Positions 25,766 through 36,885 of a stretch of 64,000 nt of DNA are shown in pieces. Under the pieces are notes generated by a model. It made no database searches. It saw only the letters and a program-made list of their open reading frames with translations, and was not told the origin of the DNA. The stretch's first letter is position 1. Each line of letters opens with the position of its first letter. The DNA comes from Bartonella machadoae (lineage in GTDB: Bacteria > Pseudomonadota > Alphaproteobacteria > Rhizobiales > Rhizobiaceae), in contig NZ_CP087114.1 of assembly GCF_022559585.1 (NCBI RefSeq), positions 1,405,095-1,469,094 on the forward strand, written 5' to 3'. Both the position numbers and the translations under genes were made by a program.

Positions 25766-27277
25766 TTATCCCACACTACCTTCAAGGCTAATACCAATGA
25801 GTTTTTGTGCTTCGACAGCAAATTCCATTGGAAGTTTTTGAATAACTTCTTTAACAAAACCATTTACAATTAACGCAATCGCTTCCTCTTCAGGTATTCC
25901 TCGTTGCATAACATAGAAAAGCTGATCATCAGAAATTTTTGATGTCGTTGCTTCATGTTCAAATTGCGCTGTCGCATTCTTTGCTTCAATATAAGGGACT
26001 GTATGAGCACCACAATCATTACCAATTAACAAACTATCACATTGTGTAAAATTACGTGCATTTTGCGCCTTTCTATGTGCTGTCACTTGCCCCCGATAGG
26101 TGTTATTTGAAAAACCAGCTGAAATACCTTTCGAAACAATACGGCTTGATGTATTTTTTCCTAGATGAATCATTTTTGTACCGGAATCAATCTGTTGATG
26201 CCCATTTGCAACGGCAATAGAATAAAATTCTCCACGTGAGTTATCACCACGCAGTAAGCAAGAGGGATATTTCCAAGTGATGGCAGAACCTGTCTCAACT
26301 TGTGTCCATGATATCTTTGCGTTATCGCCTCGGCAGTCTCCACGCTTTGTCACAAAATTGTAAATACCACCTTTACCATCCTTATCACCAGGATACCAAT
26401 TTTGTACTGTAGAATATTTAATTTCTGCATTTTTAAGCGCAACAAGCTCTACAACAGCAGCATGAAGTTGGTTTTCATCTCGTTGGGGAGCAGTACATCC
26501 CTCAAGATAAGAAACGTAAGAATCTTCATCTGCAATAATTAATGTCCGCTCAAATTGGCCTGTATTGCGTTCATTAATCCTGAAGTAGGTTGAAAGCTCC
26601 ATAGGACAACGAACACCTTTGGGAATATAAACAAATGAACCATCTGTAAAAACAGCGGCATTTAAGGCAGCGTAATAATTATCACCGACAGGAACGACCG
26701 TTCCTAAATATTCTTTAATGAGAGCGGAATGTTCAAGAATTGCTTCCGAAATAGAGCAAAAAATAACACCAGCACGTGCCAACTCTTTTTTAAATGTCGT
26801 TACAACAGAAACAGAATCAAAGACTGCATCAACAGCTACCTGTCCCGTTTCATAAATACTATCATCAAAAGTAGAGGGATCAGATTGTTTTCTTACCCCT
26901 GCTAAAATTTCTTGTTCTTTGAGAGGAATACCAAGTTTTTCATAAGTCGCCAATAACTCAGGATCCACTTCGTCCAAAGATTTTGGTCCTGTATGATTTT
27001 TAGGAGCAGCATAATAATAGAGCTCTTGAAAATCAATTTTGGGGTATTTAATGCGCGCCCAATCAGGCTCTTGCATTGTTAACCAACGACGAAAAGCTTG
27101 TAAGCGCCATGTTAACATCCATTCAGGTTCATGTTTTTTAGCAGAAATAAATCTGATAATATCTTCATTTAAACCTTTTGGAGCTTTATCTGTCTCAATA
27201 TTGGTTTCAAAACCATATTTATATTGATCAACATCTATTTCACGCACTTGGCGTATTGTTTCTTGTACTGCCGGCAT
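25766..27277 (-). CDS. sufB: Fe-S cluster assembly protein SufB
   Basis: SufB is the scaffold subunit that receives sulfur and holds the nascent cluster. The 503-aa protein begins [11 protein letters not shown], with GGAGAAAG upstream of the ATG. It contains the conserved [34 protein letters not shown] and [17 protein letters not shown] blocks. Length matches alphaproteobacterial SufB. A 166-bp spacer separates it from the class I desulfurase gene, so the sufBCDST operon may have its own promoter there. Confidence 0.96.
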   Translation of the reverse strand: MPAVQETIRQVREIDVDQYKYGFETNIETDKAPKGLNEDIIRFISAKKHEPEWMLTWRLQAFRRWLTMQEPDWARIKYPKIDFQELYYYAAPKNHTGPKSLDEVDPELLATYEKLGIPLKEQEILAGVRKQSDPSTFDDSIYETGQVAVDAVFDSVSVVTTFKKELARAGVIFCSISEAILEHSALIKEYLGTVVPVGDNYYAALNAAVFTDGSFVYIPKGVRCPMELSTYFRINERNTGQFERTLIIADEDSYVSYLEGCTAPQRDENQLHAAVVELVALKNAEIKYSTVQNWYPGDKDGKGGIYNFVTKRGDCRGDNAKISWTQVETGSAITWKYPSCLLRGDNSRGEFYSIAVANGHQQIDSGTKMIHLGKNTSSRIVSKGISAGFSNNTYRGQVTAHRKAQNARNFTQCDSLLIGNDCGAHTVPYIEAKNATAQFEHEATTSKISDDQLFYVMQRGIPEEEAIALIVNGFVKEVIQKLPMEFAVEAQKLIGISLEGSVG

Positions 27278-27443
27278 AAACTTTCTCCATTTTTGGTATC
27301 AAGAACCGGTAACTAAAAGTCTTGTTTTTACAGAATTAGAATGACTAGCTCACTCTCTAGGCTATAGATAAAGTGGAAAAATTTCAATCAAACTTATTTG
27401 TTTTTTACAATAATTCTAATTTATAAATATAAATGAATAAGTT

Positions 27444-28589
27444 CTACCTTTTTTTATTCCTGATAAGTTGGGCAAAAAACAATAAAAAGTCATCAATATC
27501 TTGAGATGTTGTGCTTTGTCCTATTGAAATGCGAATCGCGCCATTAGGGACATGATGTCCCATTGCTGTCAAAATTTTACTTTGTGTTACTTTTCCTGAA
27601 GAACAAGCAGAACCAGCTGAGACAGAAAAGCCTGCCAAATCAAAGCCAATTTGCATAGTTTCAGCTTTTATATCACGCACAGTAAAATAAGTTGTGTTTG
27701 GCAGACGTTGAACGCGTTTACCAAAAATTTCAACATTATGAGATATTTTCTGTATTCCATCTTCTAATTTATTACGTAAAGATATTAACTGTTCTCTCTC
27801 TTCTTGTGTGAAACAATCGGCTATCGCTGCCCCAAAAGCAGCAATGAGTGGCACAGCTCCTGTTCCTCCACGCAAACCCTTTTCCTGCCCTCCTCCTACA
27901 ATAAGAGGATATGGCATCAAAAGGTTCCCACATGAAACAAAAGCTCCAATTCCTTTTGGTCCACCAATTTTATGCGCAGACAGTATAAAAAAATCTCCTC
28001 CCATTTGATGAATATCAACAAAGTTTTTTCCTACATATTGTGTCAAATCAACGATAAGAATGCCTCCAAAGTTCCGAACAATAGCAGCTATTTCTTTTAT
28101 TGGTTGAATAACACCGGTTTCACCATTAGCAGCTTGAATAGCAACAAGAGGAAGACCTTTTCTATTATCGTGAACGGTTAAGAGAGAAATTAATTTATCT
28201 TGTTGAATGAGCCCATCTTGATCAACAGCAACGACACTAATGGATTCTTTAGAAAAACGTCCTCCTTCTGCAATGGATGGATGTTCAGTCGCTCCAATAT
28301 ATAAATGAGAAAATTGAACTTTAGAGCTTCCCATATCATAAAGGGGTGTTAAGAGCGTCACTGCTGCTTCAGTTGCACCAGATGTAAATACAACATGATC
28401 TGGATGGGTGTTAAGATTTTCAGCAATTTGCCTGCGTGCTTTTTCTAATAAAGCTTTAGCAACACGTCCTTCTGCGTGAACAGATGATGGATTACCAAAT
28501 ATCTCTAAGGATTCTAATAATGCTACCCGTGCCGCTTTCTTGAGCGGTGTTGTCGCATTGTGATCAAAATATCGGCGTCTTACAACCAT
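27444..28589 (-). CDS. Class I cysteine desulfurase (NifS/IscS-like) of the suf locus
   Basis: This second PLP cysteine desulfurase of the cluster has Lys207 in SAHKIGGPKG and catalytic Cys329 in SAGSACSSGKV, the class I context. The start is ATG 28589 (MVVRRRYFDHNATTPL), giving 381 aa; the open frame reaches a TTG 12 bp earlier. Many Rhizobiales carry such a gene ahead of sufBCDS. It is more divergent than housekeeping IscS, and whether it serves the SUF scaffold or tRNA thiolation cannot be told here. It is divergent from the hydrolase at 28750. Confidence 0.88.
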   Translation of the reverse strand: MVVRRRYFDHNATTPLKKAARVALLESLEIFGNPSSVHAEGRVAKALLEKARRQIAENLNTHPDHVVFTSGATEAAVTLLTPLYDMGSSKVQFSHLYIGATEHPSIAEGGRFSKESISVVAVDQDGLIQQDKLISLLTVHDNRKGLPLVAIQAANGETGVIQPIKEIAAIVRNFGGILIVDLTQYVGKNFVDIHQMGGDFFILSAHKIGGPKGIGAFVSCGNLLMPYPLIVGGGQEKGLRGGTGAVPLIAAFGAAIADCFTQEEREQLISLRNKLEDGIQKISHNVEIFGKRVQRLPNTTYFTVRDIKAETMQIGFDLAGFSVSAGSACSSGKVTQSKILTAMGHHVPNGAIRISIGQSTTSQDIDDFLLFFAQLIRNKKR

Positions 28590-28749
28590 TTTACATCGCA
28601 ATTATTAATTTTATGAATTGATGTCAAAAATAGTGCAATTTTCTTGAAAAATGCACTTAAAAAAGAATATCTAGTAATTAAATAGAGATTCTATGGTAAA
28701 AGTCGGTCAAGGTCAATGAGAGCCTTTATAGTATTTTAAGGAGCATTTA

Positions 28750-29430
28750 ATGCCAGAAATTATTTTTAATGGTCCCGCAGGTCGGCTTGAAGGGCGTTAT
28801 CAACCCTCACCGCAAAAAAATGCACCAATTGCCATTATTTTGCATCCTCATCCCCAATTTGGTGGCACGATGAACAATAAAATTGTGTATGATCTCTTCT
28901 ATATGTTTCAACAACGTGGCTTTACGACCTTACGTTTTAATTTTCGTGGTATCGGTCGCAGCCAAGGTGAATTTGATTATGGAATAGGAGAACTTTCTGA
29001 TGCTGCTGCGGCGCTCGATTGGGTACAAACCCAGCATCCTGATTCTAAAAATTGCTGGGTCGCTGGATATTCATTTGGTGCTTGGATTGGAATGCAACTT
29101 TTAATGCGCCGACCAGAAATTGAGGGCTTTATATCCGTTGCTCCTCAACCTAATGTTTATGACTTTTCATTTCTTGCCCCCTGCCCCTCCTCTGGACTTA
29201 TCATTCACGGCGATATCGATAAAGTTGCTCCCCCCAAAGATGTTCAAGCTCTTGTAGATAAACTAAAAATACAAAAAGGAATTACGATTACACAAGAAGT
29301 ACTAGAAGGCGCTAACCACTTTTTTAGCGGATGCAATAAAGAGCTCATTGAACGATGTTCTCAATATCTAGATGATCATATTACAACGGAATTCCTTGCT
29401 CCACCATCTGAAGTATTGTTGCTCACCTAA
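28750..29430 (+). CDS. Alpha/beta hydrolase
   Basis: The 226-aa protein has the HPHPQFGGTMNNKIV block, FNFRGIGRSQG, the nucleophile elbow GYSFGAW, an acid in HGDIDKVAPP and a catalytic histidine in GANHFF. This pattern fits the conserved bacterial COG2945-type hydrolases. The substrate is unknown. AAGGAG lies 6 nt upstream of the ATG. The gene is divergent from the cysteine desulfurase across 160 bp, where both promoters must lie. Confidence 0.85.
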   Translation: MPEIIFNGPAGRLEGRYQPSPQKNAPIAIILHPHPQFGGTMNNKIVYDLFYMFQQRGFTTLRFNFRGIGRSQGEFDYGIGELSDAAAALDWVQTQHPDSKNCWVAGYSFGAWIGMQLLMRRPEIEGFISVAPQPNVYDFSFLAPCPSSGLIIHGDIDKVAPPKDVQALVDKLKIQKGITITQEVLEGANHFFSGCNKELIERCSQYLDDHITTEFLAPPSEVLLLT

Positions 29431-29693
29431 AACACTAAAAATACAACGAATTCATTCTAATAGGGAAAAGGAGGTTTATTTTTTGCCTTATTTTCCAGTT
29501 TTTGTGCATCTGTTTGCGTTTAAGAATAAACAAACACGCTTTTTTTTATCTTCATAAGAAGGATTTTTATGGTGTTTATTTTACTTCTCATATCTTTCAT
29601 TTTCTTATGAGATTTGCATTATTTATGGTAGAAAAAACACATGAGCAATCTCGTTATATAAATGAATACAATATTATTTAGGAAATAAAATCT
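29431..29693. other. Spacer upstream of tyrS
   Basis: T-rich spacer of 263 bp between the hydrolase and tyrS. It contains no open frame with coding character. No clear T-box, terminator or promoter boxes are seen. Confidence 0.3.
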
Positions 29694-30947
29694 GTGCTTG
29701 CCTTTAAATCTGATTTTTTACACATTATGAACGAACGTGGCTTTATTCATCAAGTTTCAGATGAAAAAGGCTTAGATGATCTTTTTGCAAAAGAAGTTGT
29801 AAGCGCTTATATTGGTTTTGATCCTACTGCATCAAGTTTACATGCTGGAAGTCTTCTGCAAATTATGATGCTTTATTGGTTACAAAAAACCGGCCACCGT
29901 CCCATTGCTCTGATGGGAGGAGGAACAGGACTGATCGGTGATCCTTCCTTTAAAGATGAAGCACGACGCCTTTTGACACAAGATGATATTGCTAAAAATA
30001 TCGCTAGTATTAAAAAGGTGTTCGCTAACTATTTGACCTTTGGTGATGGAAAAACCGATGCATGCATTGTTAATAATGCTGAATGGTTATGTAACTTGAA
30101 CTATTTAGAATTTTTACGTGATGTAGGAAAACATTTTTCTGTTAACCGTATGTTGTCCTTTGACTCTGTTAGATTGAGACTTGAACGCGAACATTCTTTG
30201 TCATTCCTTGAATTTAATTATATGATCTTGCAAGCTTATGATTTTGTTGAACTTTATAAGCGTTATGGGTTACGCATGCAAATGGGGGGCTCTGATCAAT
30301 GGGGCAATATTATCAATGGCATTGAGTTAGGACATCGTTTAGGAACAGTGCAATTATATGCATTAACTTCACCATTATTAACAACTTCTTCCGGCGCTAA
30401 AATGGGTAAATCATTAAATGGCGCTGTATGGCTTAATGCAGATATGCTTTCACCTTATCACTTTTGGCAATATTGGCGCAATACAGAAGATGCTGATGTT
30501 ACAAGATTTTTAAAGCTTTATACGACATTGCCAATGGAAGAGATCCTTAAACTTTCTACATTACAGGGAACTGAAATTAACGAAGCTAAAAAAGTTCTTG
30601 CAACAGAGGTTACAGCAATGTTGCATGGGCGTAGTGTTGCTAATGAAGCTGCCGAAACTGCTCGTAAAACTTTTGAAGAAAAAACACACGGAGAAAACCT
30701 TCCAACTGTTGAAATTAACGCTACAGAATTAATAACAGGTGTGGGATTGTTAACCCTTTTAGTACAAGCAGGATTAGCCAAATCTAACAGTGAAGCACGT
30801 AGACATGTTCAAGGTGGGGGTGTCCGTATCAATGATAAAATCATCGAAAATGAAACGCATCTTCTTCTTGAAGAAGATATTAATGCTGAAGGAACAATTA
30901 AACTTTCTTTTGGTAAGAAAAAGCATGTTTTGATAAAACCATTATAA
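29694..30947 (+). CDS. tyrS: Tyrosyl-tRNA synthetase
   Basis: This class I synthetase charges tRNA-Tyr. The 417-aa product starts at GTG 29694 (read [20 protein letters not shown]), which fits the family N-terminus, with AGGAA upstream. The HIGH-like motif is HAGS ([13 protein letters not shown]), the specificity block GGSDQWGNI is present, and the KMSKS loop reads KMGKS. A C-terminal S4 RNA-binding domain follows (residues about 350-417). Confidence 0.95.
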   Translation: MLAFKSDFLHIMNERGFIHQVSDEKGLDDLFAKEVVSAYIGFDPTASSLHAGSLLQIMMLYWLQKTGHRPIALMGGGTGLIGDPSFKDEARRLLTQDDIAKNIASIKKVFANYLTFGDGKTDACIVNNAEWLCNLNYLEFLRDVGKHFSVNRMLSFDSVRLRLEREHSLSFLEFNYMILQAYDFVELYKRYGLRMQMGGSDQWGNIINGIELGHRLGTVQLYALTSPLLTTSSGAKMGKSLNGAVWLNADMLSPYHFWQYWRNTEDADVTRFLKLYTTLPMEEILKLSTLQGTEINEAKKVLATEVTAMLHGRSVANEAAETARKTFEEKTHGENLPTVEINATELITGVGLLTLLVQAGLAKSNSEARRHVQGGGVRINDKIIENETHLLLEEDINAEGTIKLSFGKKKHVLIKPL

Positions 30948-31117
30948 TTGATTTATAATCTTTTCTCTCATTTCCTCGAGTTCATCCTTATGATATAAGG
31001 CGTTATTCAAGGGAAATAAAAATTCTTTAAAAGAATGACAAGAGAATTGAATTTTTACTCTTTCCTATGTATTCTCTTGCTACACGTTTGCTATACAGAA
31101 AAGAAAGATCAAAACAA

Positions 31118-31600
31118 ATGATAAAATCGATAAAAGGCACTCTTGCTCCTGATTTTAATTTACCACGCGACGGTGAAAAAAAATTACGTCTTTCTGATCT
31201 TCAGGGAAAAATTGTTGTTTTATATTTTTATCCAAAGGACGATACGAGTGGATGCACGCGTGAAGCGATTGATTTTACGCGATTGAAGACAAAATTTGAC
31301 GAAATCGGGACTGTCATTATTGGAATATCTCCAGACAGTGTTAAAAAACATGACAAATTTAAAACAAAACATGATCTTGACATCATCCTTGTTTCCGATG
31401 AAGAAAAAACGACACTTGAGGCTTATGGTGTTTGGGTTGAGAAAAGCATGTATGGACGAAAATATATGGGAGTTGAACGAAGCACTTTTCTGATTGATTC
31501 AACTGGAAAAATAGTAGAAGAATGGCGTAAAGTCAGTGTACCTAGGCATGCAGATGAGGTATTAGCTGCTGCTGCACTTTTACATCGTAATGGCTTGTAA
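31118..31600 (+). CDS. bcp: Thioredoxin-dependent peroxiredoxin, BCP type, single cysteine
   Basis: The enzyme reduces hydrogen peroxide and organic peroxides. Starting at ATG 31118 (MIKSIKGTLAPDFNLP) gives 160 aa, the normal BCP length; an ATG at 31067 would add 17 atypical residues. The peroxidatic cysteine is in DDTSGCTREA. The resolving cysteine usually five residues later is replaced by isoleucine, and no other cysteine occurs in the protein, so it should act by a one-Cys mechanism with an external thiol. Confidence 0.9.
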   Translation: MIKSIKGTLAPDFNLPRDGEKKLRLSDLQGKIVVLYFYPKDDTSGCTREAIDFTRLKTKFDEIGTVIIGISPDSVKKHDKFKTKHDLDIILVSDEEKTTLEAYGVWVEKSMYGRKYMGVERSTFLIDSTGKIVEEWRKVSVPRHADEVLAAAALLHRNGL

Positions 31601-31730
31601 GTTTTGTCATTCAAGCGCCTATAAGATGTGAAATTTTTTCCCTATTCGCTTTTGTAAATTAAGCTTGAAAAGCTGAAATTAAAGAGCCAAGCAATAAACC
31701 TATAATTCTTTGAAAAAATATTATCTCTGA

Positions 31731-32859
31731 TTAATCAATATCTTCAATTTCTTGGACTTTTCCATAAATGCGTTGTGCAAGTGCTGCCTCTATAAATGCA
31801 TCCAGATTTCCGTTAAGTACGGATTGCGGATCCGTGTTTTCAACACCTGTGCGTAAATCTTTGACAAGTTGATAGGGTTGAAGAACATAAGATCTAATCT
31901 GATGCCCCCATCCGATTTCTGTCTTAGAAGATTCAAGAGCATTTGTTTCTTCTTCTCTTTTTTTGAGCTCTTCTTCATAGAGTCTTGCACGCAACATAGA
32001 CCACGCAGTTGCTCGATTTTTGTGCTGAGAACGCTCGGTTTGACATTGAACAACAATACCTGTTTTAATATGGGTAATGCGAACTGCAGAATCTGTCGTA
32101 TTGACGTGCTGTCCTCCCGCTCCTGAAGCACGATATGTGTCAATACGAACATCTGCCTCTGAGACATCAACTTCAATATTATCATCAATAACTGGGTAAA
32201 CCCAAATGCTAGCGAAAGAAGTATGACGCTTTGCATTTGAATCAAATGGTGAAATGCGTACCAAACGATGAACGCCTGATTCTGTTTTCAACATACCGTA
32301 AGCATTATGACCTTTTACGAGAAGCGTCGCTGATTTTATTCCTGCCTCTTCTCCATCATGAATTTCCAATATATCAACTTTCATTTTATGTTGTTCAGCC
32401 CAGCGTGTATACATGCGTAATAGCATAGATGCCCAATCTTGGCTTTCCGTACCACCTGCACCGGCATGAATTTCCAGATAAGTGTCATTCTGATCTGCTT
32501 CTCCTGAAAGAAGTACATCAATTTGTCTCTTATCTATCGCATTTTTAAGATTACGTATCGAGTTTTCTGCATCAGTGATAATTTCCATATCACTTTCCTC
32601 TTCGCCCATCTCAATTAATTCTATGCACTCTTCGAGTATTTTTGTAAATGACAAAATAGCATTGATGGAATCATCAAGACGCTGACGCTCACGCATCATA
32701 TCTTGCGCTTGTTGTGCATTTTCCCAAAGTGTTGGATCTTCTGCTTTTTGATTGAGATATTCGAGACGTTTTAGTGACTGATCCCAGTCAAAGATGCCCC
32801 CTTAGCAACTTAATTGCCTTTTGGATTTCATCAACCAATGCTTCTATTTCAGCTCGCAT
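31731..32859 (-). CDS. prfB: Peptide chain release factor 2, with programmed +1 frameshift
   Basis: RF2 recognises UGA and UAA stop codons. The first frame starts at ATG 32859 and reads 24 codons to an in-frame TGA at 32788-32790. A +1 shift there joins it to the main frame (DWDQSLKRLEYL...), giving 375 aa in total. The GGQ hydrolysis motif is visible as GAGGQHVNTTDS. The N-terminal helical domain and codon-recognition domain have normal length. It is convergent with bcp. The shift lets low RF2 raise its own synthesis. Confidence 0.95.
32787..32802 (-). promoter_or_regulatory. prfB: prfB programmed +1 frameshift site
   Basis: On the minus strand the sequence is AGGGGG, three bases, then CTTTGAC. 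This is the classical RF2 frameshift signal: an internal Shine-Dalgarno element, the slippery CTT codon and a TGA stop followed by C. Spacing is the same as in E. coli. Confidence 0.96.
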
Positions 32860-33049
32860 AATTTTACACCGCAGTTTTTACTTTTTAGACTCTTTTTAGC
32901 TATATTCTTTAGTATCTCATACCAACTTAATGCTTTTAGTAAAGCAATGGCATAGCTTCATCAACCCATTTATTATAGTTCTATTACAAAAATAGATAAA
33001 AACTCTTTCACTTCCTTGAATCATATGAAAACAGAAAGATTTTTGTCCA

Positions 33050-35515
33050 TTAATATAAACCACCTGTACCACTTTCAAGAGCTTTGTTGACTTGTGGAGA
33101 AGTGGTTGTTGCAGAAATTCCTTCTTGAAAAGAGTTTGTACCACCAATCACCTGATAGATATCAGCAGGTCCAGTTCCTGGTTTAAATGCTTCTATAATA
33201 ACATCACGGTCTCCCGCCTCAGCAAGCATCCCTGTTTTACGATTAATTGGCATTAAAATCATTCCTTCGGGCATTTTAAATGGCACATCTGGTTTGCCTT
33301 TCAGGGCTGTTTCCATAAATTCACCAAAAACAGGCGCAGCCAATGCACTTCCCGTGCCATTATACCCTAACGGTGCTGGTTGATCGTAACCGATGAAAAT
33401 ACCAACAACAATATCAGGGGTAAAACCCATAAACCATACATCTTTAGAATCATTTGTTGTTCCTGTTTTTGCAGCAATATGTCGATGAAGATATTGCAAG
33501 CGTGCAGCTGTACCACGCTGAACAACCCCTTCCATCATTGATGTAATTTGATAAGCTGTCATAGGATCAAGCACCTGATCTCTCTCATCAATCAATGTAG
33601 GTTCGCTTTGATTATCCCAAAACTCAGCATTACAATTTTCGCAAATACGATCATCATGGCGATAAATCGTTTTTCCATAACGGTCTTGAATTCTATCTAT
33701 CAGAGAGGGATGAATAGAGCGTCCTCCATTGGCAATAACTGAATAAGCTGTAACCATTCGTAACACTGTTGTTTCAGCAGCTCCTAAAGCCATAGGAAGA
33801 TAAGGTTGCAACTTATCTACAATACCAAAACGCTCTGCATATTCAGCGACAAGGGGCATTCCCATATCGTAGGCAAGCCGTATCGTCATAAGATTACGGG
33901 AGCGTTCGATACCATAACGCAGCGTTGAAGGTCCTGCGAATGTACCACCATAGTTTTTAGGTTGCCAAATCTCACCATTATATTGGCGAATTTCAATGGG
34001 ACCATCTAAAACAACCGATGCGGGTGTATATCCATTATCAAGTGCTGCTGCATAGACAATAGGTTTGAAAGCAGAACCGGGTTGACGATAGGCTTGTGTT
34101 GCACGATTAAATTCAGAAGCTGCAAAAGAAAACCCTCCAACCATAGCTAGAACACGCCCTGTATGAGGCTCCATTGCAACAATTGCACCTTCAATCTTTG
34201 GAATTTGTTGTAACCGGTAAATATTTTCTGTATTCGATGCTTTTTCAACAAAAACAACATCTCCAACTTCTAGGACATGGGATAAATCCCGAACAGTTTT
34301 TCGCGTGCCATTTTCTTTAACAACATTTAATGCCCATTTTGAATCAGTTTCAGATAAAAATGCGATTTCACGCTTTGTTGATAATAGACCTGAATTTTCA
34401 CGCTGTGGCTGCAAACCAATCTTTACTTTATTGGCATTCGTAGAAAGGACGACAGCTAAACGCCATTCAGGAACGTCACTCAATCCTGTAATATTTGCAA
34501 GTTCGGTACCCCAATCATTGCTCTTATCAATATGTTTATAAGCTCCGCGCCATCCTTTTGAATGGTCAAATTTAATTAATCCATTGTGCAAAGCACGCCG
34601 AGCAATAAGCTGCAAACGTGGATCAAGGGTTGTCCGAATTGAAAGCCCTCCTTCGTAAAGTGTTTTTGCACCATAGCGATGCATTAAACGACGACGCACT
34701 TCTTCTGTAAAATAATCAGCAGCAAATACGTAACTATCGCTACCACGCATTGTCGCCCCTAAAGGTTTTTCCTTTGCTTTTTCACCTTGTTCACGTGTTA
34801 CATATCCATTTGCGACCATCCGGTCGATAACCCAATTGCGTCGATTAATAGCGCGTTGAGTATTTTTGAAAGGATCATAATTTGCTGGCCCTTTCGGAAG
34901 AGCTGCTAAATAAGCACATTGCTCTAAAGTAAGATCGTTAACGGATTTATTAAAATAAGTTAAAGATGCTGCCGCAACACCATAAGTACTACGACCAAGA
35001 TAAATTTCGTTGAGATAAAGCTCAAGAATATGATCTTTCGAATAAGTTTTCTCAATACGCATAGCTAAAATAGCTTCCTTAAATTTACGCTCTAACGTTG
35101 CATCTGAACTTAAAAGGAAATTTTTAGCGACTTGTTGTGTAATAGTTGACGCTCCCTCTGGACGTTTTCCAGAACCAATATTACGGATATTATTGATTAA
35201 GGCTCTAGAAAGTCCTTCCGGATCTAAACCAAAATGATGATAGAAGTTTTTATCTTCAGCTGAAATAAAAGCATTTTTTAAGAGCTCTGGTATTGACTGA
35301 ATGGGTAAATAAAGGCGACGTTTTGTCGCAAATTCCGCCATAAGTCTACCATCAGAAGCATGAACACGAGTCATCACAGCAGGTTCATAAAGCGAAAGAA
35401 CTTCATAATCAGGCAATGCACTTGTTGGCTCTTCTGCTATTACCCTTTGTCCTGTTGCTCCAACGACTCCAATAGTCATAACAAAGCGAAGAAGATATCT
35501 AAAAAAAATCATCAT
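33050..35515 (-). CDS. mrcA: Penicillin-binding protein 1A (class A, bifunctional)
   Basis: The inner-membrane enzyme polymerises and crosslinks peptidoglycan. The 821-aa protein has an N-terminal membrane segment, then the glycosyltransferase domain (ISAEDKNFYHHFGLD, EGASTITQQVAKN, KILELYLN-type block LELYLNEIYLG). The transpeptidase domain has the SxxK nucleophile SAFK in RQPGSAFKPIVYA, SRN and KTGTT. The first in-frame codon at 35518 is TTG; I use ATG 35515. A segment between the domains matches the PBP1A OB-like insertion. It lies upstream of prfB and downstream of amiC on the same strand. Confidence 0.94.
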   Translation of the reverse strand: MMIFFRYLLRFVMTIGVVGATGQRVIAEEPTSALPDYEVLSLYEPAVMTRVHASDGRLMAEFATKRRLYLPIQSIPELLKNAFISAEDKNFYHHFGLDPEGLSRALINNIRNIGSGKRPEGASTITQQVAKNFLLSSDATLERKFKEAILAMRIEKTYSKDHILELYLNEIYLGRSTYGVAAASLTYFNKSVNDLTLEQCAYLAALPKGPANYDPFKNTQRAINRRNWVIDRMVANGYVTREQGEKAKEKPLGATMRGSDSYVFAADYFTEEVRRRLMHRYGAKTLYEGGLSIRTTLDPRLQLIARRALHNGLIKFDHSKGWRGAYKHIDKSNDWGTELANITGLSDVPEWRLAVVLSTNANKVKIGLQPQRENSGLLSTKREIAFLSETDSKWALNVVKENGTRKTVRDLSHVLEVGDVVFVEKASNTENIYRLQQIPKIEGAIVAMEPHTGRVLAMVGGFSFAASEFNRATQAYRQPGSAFKPIVYAAALDNGYTPASVVLDGPIEIRQYNGEIWQPKNYGGTFAGPSTLRYGIERSRNLMTIRLAYDMGMPLVAEYAERFGIVDKLQPYLPMALGAAETTVLRMVTAYSVIANGGRSIHPSLIDRIQDRYGKTIYRHDDRICENCNAEFWDNQSEPTLIDERDQVLDPMTAYQITSMMEGVVQRGTAARLQYLHRHIAAKTGTTNDSKDVWFMGFTPDIVVGIFIGYDQPAPLGYNGTGSALAAPVFGEFMETALKGKPDVPFKMPEGMILMPINRKTGMLAEAGDRDVIIEAFKPGTGPADIYQVIGGTNSFQEGISATTTSPQVNKALESGTGGLY

Positions 35516-35664
35516 CAAAACGGCTATCCACTTTCTTTAGAATTGATCAAAAATACATTATCTCACAACACAAAGTGGGCGTCATCACTACACTTGAGAT
35601 AAAGAAAAATAATCTTCTATCTTTTACTTATAAGCCCACATTAGTACTCTATTTCCTTATAAAT

Positions 35665-36885
35665 TTAAAGAGGTTGCATCATTTTCTGCCTATATTCTGC
35701 GAATTGACGAATAGAATACGTAATAGAAGCTGCCATTTGTTTTCTCCATTGAGGATCGTTTAATAATTTCTCATCTTCTTTATTTGATAAATAACCTATC
35801 TCTATCAAGACAGAGGGTATATCTGGAGCCTTTAAAACTTGAAAGTCAGCATATCGATGAGGGTTATTTATCAAATTGATATTACTCTTTGATAAATTTA
35901 AAACAACCCGATCAGCAAAATTAACTGAAAATGCGAGGGTTTCACGTCGCGTAAGGTCCATTAAAATATCCGTAATTTCAAGCGATTCTTCTGCCGGTAA
36001 TCCATCAAGCAAATCAACTTTATTTTCACTTTCAGCTAAGGATTTTGCAATTGCATCAGATGCCTTATTTGATATGGTATAAACTGTAGCGCCGCGAAGA
36101 GAACGCATATTAATAGTGTCCGCATGAATAGATATAAAAAGATCTGCATCAAATTCCTGTGCTTTCTTAACTCTTTCACTCAATCTTAAAAAGACATCAG
36201 AATCGCGTGTTAACGTAACGGTGATATGGGAATCTTTTTTTAATTCATCTCGTAATGCGCGTGCAAAAGCGAGTGTTATGTTTTTTTCTAAAATTCCAGT
36301 AATACCTCGTGCACCACCATCAATCCCACCATGACCAGGATCAAGAACAACGCGAAAATTACGTGAAAAACTTAAGTGATCATTTGTCTTATAATCAGCT
36401 TTTTCTTGTTTTTTTAATATATTATCAAACTTCTCTCGTGTACTTTTTCTAATGTCGATAAGCAGTTGCCATAGACCATTATCCAATTTTTGTACGACAG
36501 TTTTTTCAACAACAAAAAGCGTTTTGCTTGTTAAAATAATGCGTGAAGTTTGTGTATCAGAGAAACCATAACGCACATCTGATAGCATACCTGATACTGT
36601 ATTTTGTTTTTTAAAAGGCATCTTTTGTGCTGAAAAATCAATGATAGGTAAATTGATAATCAAACGCGCAGGGTTATCCAAAATCTGCAAACGAACATTT
36701 GGTTCAGCATCAAAAAGCGCAACAACACGGGTGCGCATACTATCACCAATGGTTCGCAGATTGATAAGTTTTAGAGCATCGGCAGCTTGAATATTTGTTT
36801 GGAATATTAAAAAAAATAATAAAAAAATTGGAATATAGCAAATAATATCCCAACTTAAGTTTTTGATAGAACCTCTTCTTATCAT
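35665..36885 (-). CDS. amiC: N-acetylmuramoyl-L-alanine amidase (AmiC-like)
   Basis: This periplasmic zinc amidase splits septal peptidoglycan during cell separation. The 406-aa protein has a signal segment (residues about 12-34, ending QAADA), an AMIN domain (about 40-140) for envelope targeting, and the Amidase_3 catalytic domain. Zinc-site blocks are VVLDPGHGGIDGGARG, the glutamate in GILEKNITL, and FISIHADT; a late glutamate in VLIEIGYLSN completes the site. It is followed by mrcA 149 bp downstream on the same strand, a usual rhizobial pairing. Confidence 0.92.
   Translation of the reverse strand: MIRRGSIKNLSWDIICYIPIFLLFFLIFQTNIQAADALKLINLRTIGDSMRTRVVALFDAEPNVRLQILDNPARLIINLPIIDFSAQKMPFKKQNTVSGMLSDVRYGFSDTQTSRIILTSKTLFVVEKTVVQKLDNGLWQLLIDIRKSTREKFDNILKKQEKADYKTNDHLSFSRNFRVVLDPGHGGIDGGARGITGILEKNITLAFARALRDELKKDSHITVTLTRDSDVFLRLSERVKKAQEFDADLFISIHADTINMRSLRGATVYTISNKASDAIAKSLAESENKVDLLDGLPAEESLEITDILMDLTRRETLAFSVNFADRVVLNLSKSNINLINNPHRYADFQVLKAPDIPSVLIEIGYLSNKEDEKLLNDPQWRKQMAASITYSIRQFAEYRQKMMQPL

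Noticed and set aside
31790..32245. Minus-strand frame of 151 codons
   Set aside because: It is an alternative-frame shadow inside prfB.
32788..32790. In-frame stop in prfB as a sign of a pseudogene
   Set aside because: The stop is part of the classical RF2 programmed frameshift site with the correct internal Shine-Dalgarno and CTTTGAC.
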